Source: Bacillaceae bacterium Marseille-Q3522 (GTDB lineage: Bacteria; Bacillota; Bacilli; Bacillales; Cytobacillaceae). From it: a stretch of DNA of 33,866 nt. Below are positions 15,795 through 25,136 of this stretch, piece by piece. The position numbers were made by a program, and so were the translations under genes. Every line of letters begins with the position of its first letter. The first letter of the stretch is position 1. The notes under the pieces were generated by a model. The model was not told the origin of the DNA. It saw only the letters and a list, made by a program, of their open reading frames with translations, and did no database searches. The stretch covers positions 1-33,866 of the forward strand of contig JAGKQJ010000029.1 in the NCBI GenBank assembly GCA_017898095.1, written 5' to 3'.

Positions 15795-16556
15795 TTGTTA
15801 GCTGCTGAGAGACGATTACGAATAATTGAATATGTGAATAAGCACCATTCCGCAACAATAAGCACACTTGCTGAAGCATTTAATGTGCATGAAGCGACGA
15901 TCCGCCGCGACCTTACGAGTATCGAACGGACAAGCAATCTGAAGCGGACACATGGCGGCGTCATCGTTGAAAAGTGGGCACAGGTGGAACCCTCGTTCAA
16001 TGAACGAGCCGGTCAGAATCCGGATGAAAAGATGAGGATTGGAAAGATGGCTGCCAGTCTTGTAGAAGATGGGGACAATATCATCATCGATTCAGGGACA
16101 ACCACTCTGCACATTGCGAAAAACCTGGTTCATCGCACAAATCTGACTGTAGTGACCAATGATATTAATATTGCCGCGACGCTTCGGGATTCATCCGCAA
16201 TTGAAGTGATACTGACCGGCGGTGAACTGTATCCTGCCAGCTATATGTTGAACGGGATGTTCACCAATCATGTCCTGAAATCACTACATGTGCTTAAGGC
16301 TTTTATTGGTACTCCGGCGCTTCATCCACAATATGGGTTAATGCACATGGAAGCCAAGCTTGTGCCTGCCAAACAATGCATGATCCAGGCAGCAAGAGAG
16401 GTCATTGTTGTTACGGATCATACCAAGATAGGGAACCTTGCCTTACATACCATTGTCCCAAACAGTGACATTCATGCGCTTATCACCGGTCGGGAAGCAA
16501 CGGACGAGGCACTGGAACCATTCCGAAATGCTGAGATTAATGTGTACACTGTTTAA
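15795..16556 (+). CDS. DeoR-family transcriptional regulator
   Basis: This 253-residue protein has the DeoR layout. An N-terminal helix-turn-helix (RLRIIEYVNKHHSATISTLA, then FNVHEATIRRDLTSIE) is followed by a sugar-phosphate-sensing domain of the isomerase-like fold. That domain has the DSGTTT phosphate-binding motif near residue 97 and ILTGGELYP. TTG 15795 is the start, with GAGGAGGT six bases upstream. It heads the importer/GH78 cluster and probably represses it until a sugar phosphate accumulates. Repeated TGTTCATTT sites lie 110-200 bp upstream of it. No such site was seen in the short gap before the importer genes, so control there may be by readthrough. Confidence 0.88.
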   Translation: MLAAERRLRIIEYVNKHHSATISTLAEAFNVHEATIRRDLTSIERTSNLKRTHGGVIVEKWAQVEPSFNERAGQNPDEKMRIGKMAASLVEDGDNIIIDSGTTTLHIAKNLVHRTNLTVVTNDINIAATLRDSSAIEVILTGGELYPASYMLNGMFTNHVLKSLHVLKAFIGTPALHPQYGLMHMEAKLVPAKQCMIQAAREVIVVTDHTKIGNLALHTIVPNSDIHALITGREATDEALEPFRNAEINVYTV

Positions 16557-16644
16557 TAGACCAAGGATCTTCAACATTTCAATATTTTACACACAAAAAG
16601 TTTAAATAGGATAGCCCAAAATTCTGCACTAAAGGAGATTGAAA

Positions 16645-18261
16645 ATGAAAGCCAAAACAAAATTTTTGCTGTCGTTGGTCACTATTTTTTCCCTTGTCTT
16701 GACAGCAGCCTGCTCTAATCAATCGGGCAATTCAGACACACCAAATGATGAACCTGTAGGTAAATATGAAGAGACCGTAACAGTGACGATGGCACGGGAT
16801 CAACCGAACAATCTCACCTTTCCAAGTGGGGACTCCCTTGACAACAATATCTGGACTCGGGCTCTGGAAGATGAATATGGTCTAAAAATCGAAAATGAAT
16901 GGGTGACAAGCCTTGATGAATATACGGATAAATTAAACGTTTCCATCACATCCGGGGATTTACCGGACATTTTTAAAGTTAGTGCAACACAGTTAAAAGA
17001 ACTCGCGGATGAAGGATTGCTAGCCGACCTGACAGATGTTTACGAAAAACAGATTTCAGAATTATCCGATCAAAAACTGAACGAAGATGGCGGACTGGGG
17101 TTGCGTTCGGCAACAATTGACGGAAAATTAATGGGCATCCCATATGTAACTTCCGCCATTGATTCAGCGTCAATGATATGGATTCGCAAAGACTGGCTGA
17201 ATAATTTAGGACTTTCTGAGCCTCAGTCCCTTGATGATGTAATGAATATTGCCAGGGCTTTTAAAAATAATGACCCGGATCAAAACGGACAGGACGATAC
17301 TTTAGGTTTAGGTGTTACGAAAAACATCTTCTCCGCAGCAGGGGGATTGAGAGGGTTCTTCAATTCCTATCATACTTATCCTAATATTTGGATTGATGAT
17401 CCAAATGGTGACGGATTGATCAATGGAATCATTCAGCCGGAAATGAAAGATGCGTTGGCTTCGTTACAGAGCCTTTATGAAGAAGGCGTTATTGATCAAG
17501 AATTTACGACAAAAACGGGTATTGGTGAAGATGTCATTGCCGGAAAGATGGGCATGTTCTTCGGAACAATGTCGCAACCATTAAATCCATTAAGCCAGAC
17601 GATGGAAAAGGATCCAAAAGCAGAATGGGAATGTTATCCGATTCTGTCGGCAGATGGAGAACCGGCTATGCCTCAGATAACACAGAATCCGACGGCATAC
17701 TTTGTTGTCAATCAGAACAGTGAACATCCTGCTGCAATAATGAAGATGGTGAATCTATTTACTGAGAAGTATTTTGGCGAAACGGCAGATCCAAAGTTTA
17801 ATAATGATGATGGGCATCCTTCACATAACTATCAGTTTGTACGAACTTTTGGTGCAAGAAAGAACTTGGAAGCACATCTGAAGATAGACGAAGTACTGGA
17901 AAATGGAAATGTGGATGAATTAAATCCGGAACAAAAAGATTATTATGATCAAATCGAAAAATATCAGAACGGAGACAAAAGCGGATGGAAGTACGCCAAA
18001 ATCTTCGGACCTCAAGGATCACAGGCTATCATAAATCAGTATGTAGAACAAGACCAATTGTACTTTGATAAATTTGAAGGTCTTGCTACCGATCTAATGG
18101 TAGATAAAGGCGGATTATTAAGTGATTTAGCACTGGAAAACTTTACAAAAATCATTACCGGTGAACCAGTCGATAATTTTGATCAATTCGCCGAGGAATG
18201 GAATCGCCTTGGCGGCGAAGACATGACTCAGGAAGTAAATGATTGGTACGAGCAACAGTGA
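16645..18261 (+). CDS. Extracellular sugar-binding lipoprotein (LplA/YtcQ-like, solute-binding family 1)
   Basis: This 538-residue lipoprotein has a signal peptide ending in the lipobox LTAAC (Cys23). The large two-lobed binding domain follows. It resembles B. subtilis LplA, YtcQ and YesO, which bind oligosaccharides such as pectin or rhamnogalacturonan fragments. A DPDQNGQDDTLGLG segment near residue 210 is typical of this group. The frame starts at TTG 16639, but ATG 16645 has AAAGGAG at normal spacing. The permease genes follow after a 73-bp gap containing a strong hairpin. The ligand is unknown; the GH78 enzyme downstream suggests a rhamnose-containing glycan. Confidence 0.87.
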   Translation: MKAKTKFLLSLVTIFSLVLTAACSNQSGNSDTPNDEPVGKYEETVTVTMARDQPNNLTFPSGDSLDNNIWTRALEDEYGLKIENEWVTSLDEYTDKLNVSITSGDLPDIFKVSATQLKELADEGLLADLTDVYEKQISELSDQKLNEDGGLGLRSATIDGKLMGIPYVTSAIDSASMIWIRKDWLNNLGLSEPQSLDDVMNIARAFKNNDPDQNGQDDTLGLGVTKNIFSAAGGLRGFFNSYHTYPNIWIDDPNGDGLINGIIQPEMKDALASLQSLYEEGVIDQEFTTKTGIGEDVIAGKMGMFFGTMSQPLNPLSQTMEKDPKAEWECYPILSADGEPAMPQITQNPTAYFVVNQNSEHPAAIMKMVNLFTEKYFGETADPKFNNDDGHPSHNYQFVRTFGARKNLEAHLKIDEVLENGNVDELNPEQKDYYDQIEKYQNGDKSGWKYAKIFGPQGSQAIINQYVEQDQLYFDKFEGLATDLMVDKGGLLSDLALENFTKIITGEPVDNFDQFAEEWNRLGGEDMTQEVNDWYEQQ

Positions 18262-18277
18262 CATAGTACTATTTTTG

Positions 18278-18311
18278 AACAGATCCGGAGTCTGTCATCT
18301 CTGGATCTGTT
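18278..18311 (+). promoter_or_regulatory. Intercistronic hairpin between binding protein and permease genes
   Basis: A 13-bp stem with one G-T pair, AACAGATCCGGAG with CTCTGGATCTGTT, closes an eight-base loop. Only TT-A follows, so it is a weak terminator at best. Such hairpins often protect the upstream mRNA, so that the binding protein is made in excess over the permeases. Confidence 0.7.
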
Positions 18312-18334
18312 TACATAAATTCGAGGTGGACAAT

Positions 18335-19276
18335 ATGCACCCTAATAATAGTGAAATTGCTTTAGAAAACAACAGCCGGCGAAAAACATCATTGTATTCA
18401 CGGAAATCCTTACATTTAATGATTCTTCCAGGTCTGATTATATTAATCATTTTTCAGTATTTGCCAATGTTTGGTTTCGTCATGGCTTTTCAAGATTTTA
18501 AACCTGTGCGCGGTTTTTTTGAGTCTGATTGGGTCGGTTTGGATAATTTCAGTTATATTCTCAGTTTACCAAATATTTATCAGGTCATCTGGAATACATT
18601 ATATATTGCTGTTCTCAAGATTATTGTTGGTCTCGTGTGCCCGATCATTATTGCTATTTTATTGAATGAAATCAGATTAACAATGATCAGACGGACGGTT
18701 CAGACACTGATTTATATGCCTCACTTTTTATCGTGGATTATACTTGGCGGAATTATCATTGATCTGTTGTCTCCGTCAGGTGGTGTAATTAATCATATCC
18801 TTGGATGGTTTGGTGTGGAACCGATCTATTTTCTCGGAAACAAAGATACGTTTCCTTATCTATTGGTTGGCACTAACTTGTGGAAAGAAGTTGGCTTTAG
18901 TACGATCGTATATTTGGCTGCACTGACAAGCATTAACCCGAATTTGTACGAGGCGGCTGTGGTGGACGGGGCCAATCGCTGGCAGCAAATCCGCCATATC
19001 ACATTACCCGGATTACTGCCTGTCATTATTTTAATGGCGACATTGAGTCTGGGCAATGTTTTAAATGCCGGTTTTGATCAGGTATTTAATCTGTATAACC
19101 CACTTGTTTATGAAACCGGGGATATCATTGACACATTCGTTTACAGGATGGGGATTGAGCAGGCGGAGTACTCGCTGTCAACTGCTATCGGCCTTTTCAA
19201 GTCGGTTGTCTCCTTCTTTTTAATATCTTTATCCTATTTTTTAGCCCATCGTTTTGCGCATTATAGAATATTTTGA
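18335..19276 (+). CDS. ABC sugar importer permease (LplB-like)
   Basis: This 313-residue permease has six hydrophobic helices. The BPD_transp_1 coupling motif is EAAVVDGANRWQQIRHITLP, the usual EAA loop that contacts the ATPase. The frame extends back to 18239, but that part overlaps the upstream gene and crosses a hairpin. ATG 18335 has GAGGTGG at good spacing. It forms the membrane channel with the next gene. No ATPase gene is present in the cluster. In B. subtilis comparable importers (LplABC, YtcQP-YteP, YesOPQ) use the shared ATPase MsmX, and the same is inferred here. Confidence 0.9.
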   Translation: MHPNNSEIALENNSRRKTSLYSRKSLHLMILPGLIILIIFQYLPMFGFVMAFQDFKPVRGFFESDWVGLDNFSYILSLPNIYQVIWNTLYIAVLKIIVGLVCPIIIAILLNEIRLTMIRRTVQTLIYMPHFLSWIILGGIIIDLLSPSGGVINHILGWFGVEPIYFLGNKDTFPYLLVGTNLWKEVGFSTIVYLAALTSINPNLYEAAVVDGANRWQQIRHITLPGLLPVIILMATLSLGNVLNAGFDQVFNLYNPLVYETGDIIDTFVYRMGIEQAEYSLSTAIGLFKSVVSFFLISLSYFLAHRFAHYRIF

Positions 19277-19287
19277 GGTGAGATCGA

Positions 19288-20181
19288 ATGGTACGAGACA
19301 GAAGTCTTGGCGCAAAAATTTTTCATATTTGCAATTACACATTTTTAATCACACTGTCCATTCTTTGTGTGATTCCGTTGATTCATGTGCTGGCTGTCTC
19401 CTTCAGTTCGAGTACGGAAGCATCGGCCGGATCCGTGTTGCTTTGGCCGGTTCAGTTCACAACGGATGCTTATCAGTTTGTCTTAAATAATCCGCAATTT
19501 TTCAGGTCGCTGGGTGTCACATTAGAACGGGTATTTCTAGGTACAACAATCAATCTGTTTTTGATCACGCTGCTTGCTTACCCGCTTTCTAAGGAGAAAC
19601 ATGAATTCCCCCAGCGAACGATATACGTCTGGATTCTCGTTTTCACGATGCTGTTTAATGGCGGCCTCATTCCAACGTTTATGGTGGTGCGATCAACAGG
19701 AATTATCGATACGATCTGGGCACTGGTTCTACCGAACGCCGTACCGATTTTCCATGTCGTATTACTGTTGAATTTCTTCAGAGGGATCCCGAAGTCACTG
19801 GTTGAAGCGGCATTAATCGATGGAGCAGGTCACTGGACGATCCTGTTCAAGATTATGCTGCCCCTGTCGATTCCTGTGTTGGCTACACTCACGCTGTTCA
19901 GCATGGTGGGTCACTGGAATGCATGGTTCGACGGCATGCTGTATATGAATTCGCCGGAAGATTATCCGCTGCAAACTTATCTGCGGACGATCATTATTGA
20001 ATCGGATCTGTCTTCACTCGATACGGGGGTGGAAGACCAGGTGAAACTTCTCGAGAATGTTTCGGAACGAACAACGAGAGCTGCACAGATTTTTCTTGGT
20101 GCCTTACCGATTCTGTTGGTCTATCCTTTCCTTCAGAAATATTTTATGAAAGGGATTGTGATGGGCAGTGTCAAAGAATGA
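19288..20181 (+). CDS. ABC sugar importer permease (LplC/YtcP-like)
   Basis: This 297-residue second permease subunit has an N-terminal FLITLSILCVIPLIHVLAVS helix and five more helices. The EAA loop is EAALIDGAGHWTILFKIMLP, and the C-terminus FLQKYFMKGIVMGSVKE is characteristic of YtcP/LplC proteins. It starts 12 bp after the LplB-like gene with GAGGTGAGAT before ATG 19288. It acts with the two preceding genes in oligosaccharide uptake. Confidence 0.92.
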   Translation: MVRDRSLGAKIFHICNYTFLITLSILCVIPLIHVLAVSFSSSTEASAGSVLLWPVQFTTDAYQFVLNNPQFFRSLGVTLERVFLGTTINLFLITLLAYPLSKEKHEFPQRTIYVWILVFTMLFNGGLIPTFMVVRSTGIIDTIWALVLPNAVPIFHVVLLLNFFRGIPKSLVEAALIDGAGHWTILFKIMLPLSIPVLATLTLFSMVGHWNAWFDGMLYMNSPEDYPLQTYLRTIIIESDLSSLDTGVEDQVKLLENVSERTTRAAQIFLGALPILLVYPFLQKYFMKGIVMGSVKE

Positions 20182-20203
20182 GAAATGAAATGGAGGGTCT
20201 TTC

Positions 20204-23158
20204 GTGCTGACAGAAGCAAAATGGATTTGGGGCGGGGAAGAAAAAAGTCCGCGAAATGAATGGCGCTGTTTTCGAAAAAAATTTAAGCTGTCTGATGATG
20301 GTTGGAGCGACGGGCTATTGACAATTACCGCAGACTCCAGATATATCTTGTACGTGAACGGAACCCTTGTCGGCCGTGGGCCTGTCCGCTGCTGGCCGTT
20401 TGAACAAGCTTATGATACCTATAATATTGGTCATCTGCTAAGATACGATACTGAAAATATAGTATCCGTTCTTGTTATGCATTTTGGTGTATCGACGTAT
20501 TCCTATTTGCGCGGGCGCGGCGGCTTGCTGGCACAGTTGGAACTTGAAAAAGCAAATCGAAAGAAAGCAGTTCTTTTCTCCACGGATACGTCATGGAAAA
20601 CGATACGTCATACGGGGCAAGATTCACGAGTGCCGAGAATGTCTTTTCAACAGGCATTTGCGGAACGAGTAGATGCAAGCATTTGCGATGACGGCTGGAC
20701 AAGTAACATTTATTCCGATGATGAATGGGAGGACGCCAAAGTCATTGGCGAAGCGGGGATGTTACCATGGACACGGCTGAAAGCGCGTGATATTCCATTC
20801 CTGGCGGAAGAGGATATCTATCCTGAAAGAGTCGAATCGCTTCGTGAAATTGACGCGGCATCTGTTCCATGGACCGCCGTGATGGAGACAAGGAACCAGA
20901 TGATTCCCGGCAGTGAGGATCATGCAAATGCATTTGGCTATATCGGCTATATAGCAACATTAATCCGCGTTTCCCGTTCCACTGAGGCGGTATTTGGGAT
21001 CACTTATTGGGCACCAAATATCCGCAGTATCAGTCTCAATGGCAAACGATATACCCGAGATCAACTGGAATCGGGCATCTATTTGCATCTGGATCTTCAT
21101 GAGGGAGATAATCTGCTAATGGTCGAACTTGCCGGTTTAGATCATGGAAGAGGCTTATATATAGGCCTGCAATGTGAAGCGGATTATCAATTTATTTCTC
21201 CGCTCTCAGCAGGCACGGAATACGCTGCTTTTGTTTCCATTGGCCCTTTTGAAACGTATGAATACATCGATCACCGTTTCGATGAGGAGATGGTACAGAA
21301 ACAGCAGAACGTAACAGCATACATTCGCGGTGATCTGCAAGCTAGTGATATCAATGAGGATGAAAAGGAAAAACTTGAACAGTATCGTCAGATTGCTTTT
21401 TTAAAAAGTAAAGAAGAACTGCTGCTCTATAAAAATTGGCTACGTCCGCTGCCATGGAAGCTCATCAGCAAAGAGTCGGTCATTGCTCTGTCTGTATGGA
21501 AGAAAAGAGCGGCCGCACATCCGGTGCCCCGTTCTCTGGATCAGATTGCCAGTGCCTGCTCCTGTCCTGCAATTATTCCGAGCTTTGATCATGCAGACAC
21601 GGAGCTTGTGATTGATCTGGGGCAGGAAGTTTCCGGCTATCTCTCATTTGACATCGATGCGGATGAGGGGACGATTATTGATTTCTATGGATTCGAATTT
21701 ATGTATGACGGCTGGATTCAGCACATGCATTACCTGGAGAACTCGATTCGCTATATCTGCCGTGAAGGAAGGCAACGTTATACTTCACCGATTCGGAGAG
21801 GCTTGAGATATCTGATGATTACCGTTCGCAAAGCCGGCAGGCCGGTCCTTTTTCATGATGTTCATATGATATCCAGTCATTATCCGGTTGCTAAAATCGG
21901 ACAGTTTACGTGTTCGGATGCTTTGTTGAATGATATTTGGAAGATCAGCCAAAATACAACGATTTTGTGTATGGAAGATACATTTGTTGACTGTCCCGCT
22001 TTTGAACAGACTTTTTGGGTGGGTGACAGCCGCAATGAGGCATTGATTGCCTATTATTTGTTTGGCAGCGAGGATTTAATCAAACGATGCCTGAATTTGG
22101 TTCCGGGATCAAAAACGCAGTCGCCTTTATATGTCGATCAGGTTCCGAGCGGTTTTAACAGTGTAATTCCCAATTGGACGTTCTTTTGGGTCAATGCCTG
22201 TTTGGAGTATTACCGGCGAACAGGGGATTTGTCTTTTGTGAAGGATATCTATCCGGAAATCCGTTTTACGCTGAAACATTACCAGGAATATATCGATGAT
22301 CGCGGGCTCCTTAATATGCACGGATGGAACTTTCTCGACTGGGCACCGATTGATCAGCCGCGTGAAGGGGTTGTGAGTCATCAAAATATGTTATTTGTCA
22401 AAGCGATGCGCCATGCAGCCGAACTGGCTGAAATCACAGGAAGTACTGGTGAAGCGGCTCAATTTTATGAAGTGGCGGAATCTCTTGCACAGGCAATTAA
22501 TCGTTATCTCTGGTCGGATGAGCGGGAGGCTTATTATGATTGCATCCATGCGGACGGCACGTATTCAACCGTGTTCAGTATGCAGACGCAAATTGTCGCC
22601 TGTCTGTGCGGAATTGCCTCTCCGGCTCGCAAGAAGAAACTTGAGGACTACCTGTTGTCGCCGCCATCGGGTTTCATCCCGGTCGGCAGTCCATTTATGT
22701 CATTTTTCTATTATGAAGCATTGGCAAATGCGGGATATTTTGCACAGATGATTAACGACATGCGCAAACAGTACGGACAGATGCTGGAATACGGGGCAAC
22801 CACCTGCTGGGAAATGTATCCGAAACCCGTCCAAGGTCGAATCGATGCAAAACATCTCACGCGCAGCCACTGTCATGCCTGGTCGGCTGCACCGGGTTAC
22901 TTCCTGGGTGCTTATGTGCTAGGCGTCAGCAGTGATGATCCCGGCTGGAAAAAAGTGAAGGTCTGTCCAAATCCGTCCGGATTAAGCTGGGCAAAGGGGA
23001 GTGTACCGTTGCCGGAAAAAGGGCGTATTGATGTCTCATGGCGGATAGATGACAAACATGGTCTGTTGGTTGACGTTTGGGCGCCTCAGCATGTTTCTAT
23101 TGATGCGTCTCTGCCGGGAAACCGCAAGGGACAAATAAAAATTCATCCATTGGAGTGA
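20204..23158 (+). CDS. GH78-family alpha-L-rhamnosidase-like glycosidase
   Basis: This 984-residue protein has N-terminal beta-sandwich regions (about 1-480) and an (alpha/alpha)6 catalytic domain (about 570-900). The catalytic segment VDCPAFEQTFWVGD places Asp596, Glu601 and Asp608. Glu870 is in CWEMYPKP. As I recall, these spacings (5, 7 and 262) equal those of D567, E572, D579 and E841 in Bacillus GL1 RhaB, so the catalytic set looks intact. Members remove terminal alpha-L-rhamnose. No signal peptide is present, so it should act inside on imported oligosaccharides. GTG 20204 is the start, with GGAGGG six bases upstream. Its stop overlaps the next frame. Exact substrate is unknown; some GH78 relatives act on other sugars. 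Confidence 0.85.
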   Translation: MLTEAKWIWGGEEKSPRNEWRCFRKKFKLSDDGWSDGLLTITADSRYILYVNGTLVGRGPVRCWPFEQAYDTYNIGHLLRYDTENIVSVLVMHFGVSTYSYLRGRGGLLAQLELEKANRKKAVLFSTDTSWKTIRHTGQDSRVPRMSFQQAFAERVDASICDDGWTSNIYSDDEWEDAKVIGEAGMLPWTRLKARDIPFLAEEDIYPERVESLREIDAASVPWTAVMETRNQMIPGSEDHANAFGYIGYIATLIRVSRSTEAVFGITYWAPNIRSISLNGKRYTRDQLESGIYLHLDLHEGDNLLMVELAGLDHGRGLYIGLQCEADYQFISPLSAGTEYAAFVSIGPFETYEYIDHRFDEEMVQKQQNVTAYIRGDLQASDINEDEKEKLEQYRQIAFLKSKEELLLYKNWLRPLPWKLISKESVIALSVWKKRAAAHPVPRSLDQIASACSCPAIIPSFDHADTELVIDLGQEVSGYLSFDIDADEGTIIDFYGFEFMYDGWIQHMHYLENSIRYICREGRQRYTSPIRRGLRYLMITVRKAGRPVLFHDVHMISSHYPVAKIGQFTCSDALLNDIWKISQNTTILCMEDTFVDCPAFEQTFWVGDSRNEALIAYYLFGSEDLIKRCLNLVPGSKTQSPLYVDQVPSGFNSVIPNWTFFWVNACLEYYRRTGDLSFVKDIYPEIRFTLKHYQEYIDDRGLLNMHGWNFLDWAPIDQPREGVVSHQNMLFVKAMRHAAELAEITGSTGEAAQFYEVAESLAQAINRYLWSDEREAYYDCIHADGTYSTVFSMQTQIVACLCGIASPARKKKLEDYLLSPPSGFIPVGSPFMSFFYYEALANAGYFAQMINDMRKQYGQMLEYGATTCWEMYPKPVQGRIDAKHLTRSHCHAWSAAPGYFLGAYVLGVSSDDPGWKKVKVCPNPSGLSWAKGSVPLPEKGRIDVSWRIDDKHGLLVDVWAPQHVSIDASLPGNRKGQIKIHPLE

Positions 23159-23163
23159 CGGTT

Positions 23164-23991
23164 ATGTCAGAAGAAAAAGCAAAAGTATATTTTCAGGCAC
23201 ACAGGGGCGGAGGAGCGCACGAAGCTCCCGACAATACGATGTCTGCCAATCGCTACGCATGGAGTCTTGGCGGTATTCCGGAAGCCGATATTCGTTCAAC
23301 AAGTGACGGGATCATTATCTGTCTCCATGACAACACGCTTGCACGGACGACGAATGCTCCGGATGCTATTAAAGACATGCCTGTTGGGTCTTTAAGTTAC
23401 GAGGAAATCAGAAAATGGAATGCGGGTGTTCATTTTGGCGGTACGTTCCAGGGGGAAAAAGTTCCGGTTCTGGAGGAAGTATTCTCGGAAATGAAAAACG
23501 ATCCGGATCGCATGATTTATCTCGATCTCAAAGATGTTGATTTGGATAGACTTGGCCGGATGATAAATCAGTATGGCATTAACGAACAAGTGATTTTTGC
23601 CCACAATGTTCAGGAAAACTGCGGGCGGATGAAAAAGATTGCCGCTGGTGTAAAGAGTATGCTGTGGATCGGCGGGAACGGTGAGCAAATTCAGCAGCGT
23701 TATCTCGCTGCCCGTGACTCGGGATTTTCGGGGCTGGATCAGGTTCAGATTCATTTAAATTCAGCTCCTCCGGCTGGTAAATCATGGCCATACCAAGTGA
23801 ATGAAACATTTTTAATCGAGGCGTTGGCTGAAACAGGCCGCCTCGGGATCGATTTGGAAGTGCTGCCGTTTACTTTCAGCCAGTCGTCGATTGATCGTTT
23901 ACTGGATATAGGGATACGCTGGTTTGCGACGGATGAGCCTTCCCGGTTCGTTCAATATGTTCGATCATGGCAAGAAAAAAATATCTGCTGA
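23164..23991 (+). CDS. Glycerophosphodiester phosphodiesterase family protein
   Basis: This 275-residue protein has the GDPD TIM-barrel signature. The HRGG motif carries His13, EADIRSTSDG carries Glu40 and Asp42 as metal ligands, and LHD carries His55. NTLARTT follows. All expected catalytic residues are present. The family cleaves glycerophosphodiesters to glycerol 3-phosphate and an alcohol. No signal peptide is seen. GTG 23155 opens the frame inside the preceding gene, but ATG 23164 after TGGAG is more likely. Its place between a rhamnosidase and a YesL protein, in one transcript with a sugar importer, is unusual. The true substrate may be a phosphodiester-bearing glycan. Confidence 0.87.
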   Translation: MSEEKAKVYFQAHRGGGAHEAPDNTMSANRYAWSLGGIPEADIRSTSDGIIICLHDNTLARTTNAPDAIKDMPVGSLSYEEIRKWNAGVHFGGTFQGEKVPVLEEVFSEMKNDPDRMIYLDLKDVDLDRLGRMINQYGINEQVIFAHNVQENCGRMKKIAAGVKSMLWIGGNGEQIQQRYLAARDSGFSGLDQVQIHLNSAPPAGKSWPYQVNETFLIEALAETGRLGIDLEVLPFTFSQSSIDRLLDIGIRWFATDEPSRFVQYVRSWQEKNIC

Positions 23992-24036
23992 AAAAATGAA
24001 TTTTCTCAGAAAAATGATGGAATCGGGGTGAAAGAT

Positions 24037-24684
24037 ATGGAACTAGGAGGAATTGTTGGCGGATTGTACCGTGCCTGTCAGTGGTGTATGAAACTGGCTT
24101 ACTTGAATTTGCTTTGGCTGGCATTCTGCCTCGCCGGGCTGATTCTGTTTGGTCTTTTTCCGGCTACAGCAGCGATGTTTTCCGTAGTTAGGAAATGGAT
24201 GATGGGTGAAAGTGATGCTCCGGTTTTTCGTTCTTTTCTTCAGACATATAAGTCAGCTTTTCTGACATCTAATGGGATAGGCTTTATTTTAGCCGGTTGC
24301 GGCTATCTTCTCTCTGTGAATTTTTTCTATTCATTGCTGTTAGATGGCTGGCTTTCGATTATTGTCTTAACCAGTTTAATTTGCATGTCCCTGATTTATG
24401 TTATCATTGTTATTTATATTTTTCCGGTTTTCGTTCATTATCAGTTAGGTTTTACAAAATACATTAAACACGCTTTGGTAAGCGGATTGACACATCCTGG
24501 TCGTACTTTGCTGATGATTGCTGCTGTTATCATTTATTATTTTGTGATGGTGTGGGTGCCGGGGCTTATCCCGTTCTTCAGTGGAAGTATTCTGGCGGTG
24601 ATCCTGATGGGGCCATCCTATCAGGGTTTTCGTAAAATAGATAATCAGGCTGTTCATAAGGATCGGTTGTCTCAGCAGGCTTAA
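24037..24684 (+). CDS. YesL-like DUF624 membrane protein
   Basis: This 215-residue protein matches the DUF624/YesL family, with five hydrophobic helices and the typical start YRACQWCMKLAYLNLLW. FPATAAMFSVVRKWMMGE follows the second helix. B. subtilis members YesL and YteU lie in pectin and rhamnogalacturonan loci beside LplB/LplC-type permeases. The family is therefore associated with such importers, though its role is unproven. ATG 24037 has GGGGTG upstream. It is the last intact gene of the cluster. Confidence 0.87.
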   Translation: MELGGIVGGLYRACQWCMKLAYLNLLWLAFCLAGLILFGLFPATAAMFSVVRKWMMGESDAPVFRSFLQTYKSAFLTSNGIGFILAGCGYLLSVNFFYSLLLDGWLSIIVLTSLICMSLIYVIIVIYIFPVFVHYQLGFTKYIKHALVSGLTHPGRTLLMIAAVIIYYFVMVWVPGLIPFFSGSILAVILMGPSYQGFRKIDNQAVHKDRLSQQA

Positions 24685-24699
24685 CCGTCCTGCCTTTTT
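24675..24699 (+). terminator. Weak terminator at the end of the GH78 cluster
   Basis: GCAGG pairs with CCTGC over a nine-base loop, followed by CTTTTTC. The stem is short, so some readthrough into the downstream remnant is likely. Confidence 0.4.
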
Positions 24700-25107
24700 C
24701 TTCTGATCCCGAAATACTTTGAACATTACAGGGATGAGCAGGAAGAAAAAGGAGATTGTCAAATGCGTGCCCCGTACGTCGAAAAGCAGTCTGATCGTTG
24801 CTGCTTTTCTTCCATCCCTTCAAAGAAGCATATGGGAAGCAGAGCCATTTTGTTTTTATTTAAAGACCACGCCTGCACAAAGAAGTACACCGGTTTCGAA
24901 ACGTTAGGAGTTATTTACACAAGAAGAGGCAGACGCTTCTTTGATTTTTCTACGGAACAGCAAATGATTACAAAGATTTATCAAGATTTACATGAAAGCG
25001 GCTGGTTTACAGAATACAAAACGGAATATTTGTTGCTTGATGCGGAGATATTGCCGTGGAATTTAAAGGTGAAAGATCTAAGCAATCGAAAAGGGGGTAT
25101 CGCATGA
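24685..25107 (+). pseudogene. Remnant of the ligase domain of polynucleotide kinase-phosphatase (Pnkp)
   Basis: The frame from ATG 24763 encodes 114 residues and is open without a start back to 24685. It carries the nucleotidyltransferase motif I KHMGSRA (Lys22, the adenylation lysine of bacterial Pnkp). ETLGVIYTRRGRRFF (46-60) and LLLDAEILPW (90-99) follow, in the order of the Pnkp ligase domain. Full Pnkp proteins are about 850 residues with kinase and phosphatase domains, and both are absent here. The frame ends right after the DAE-LPW motif. I read it as a decayed fragment of an RNA-repair gene. An AAAGGAG site does lie before ATG 24763, so a short expressed protein is not excluded. Confidence 0.7.
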
Positions 25108-25136
25108 GCGGCACCCCTTTAGATAAAATTAGAACT

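Noticed and set aside
16557-16644. Promoter for the sugar-binding lipoprotein gene
   Set aside because: Only weak candidates (TTTCAA, 18-bp spacer, TTTAAA) were found, so transcription may simply come from the deoR promoter.
25090-25120. Hairpin AAAGGGGGT/ACCCCTTT as a terminator between the Pnkp remnant and the methyltransferase
   Set aside because: The stem is good but no U-run follows on either strand, so a terminator call is not supported.
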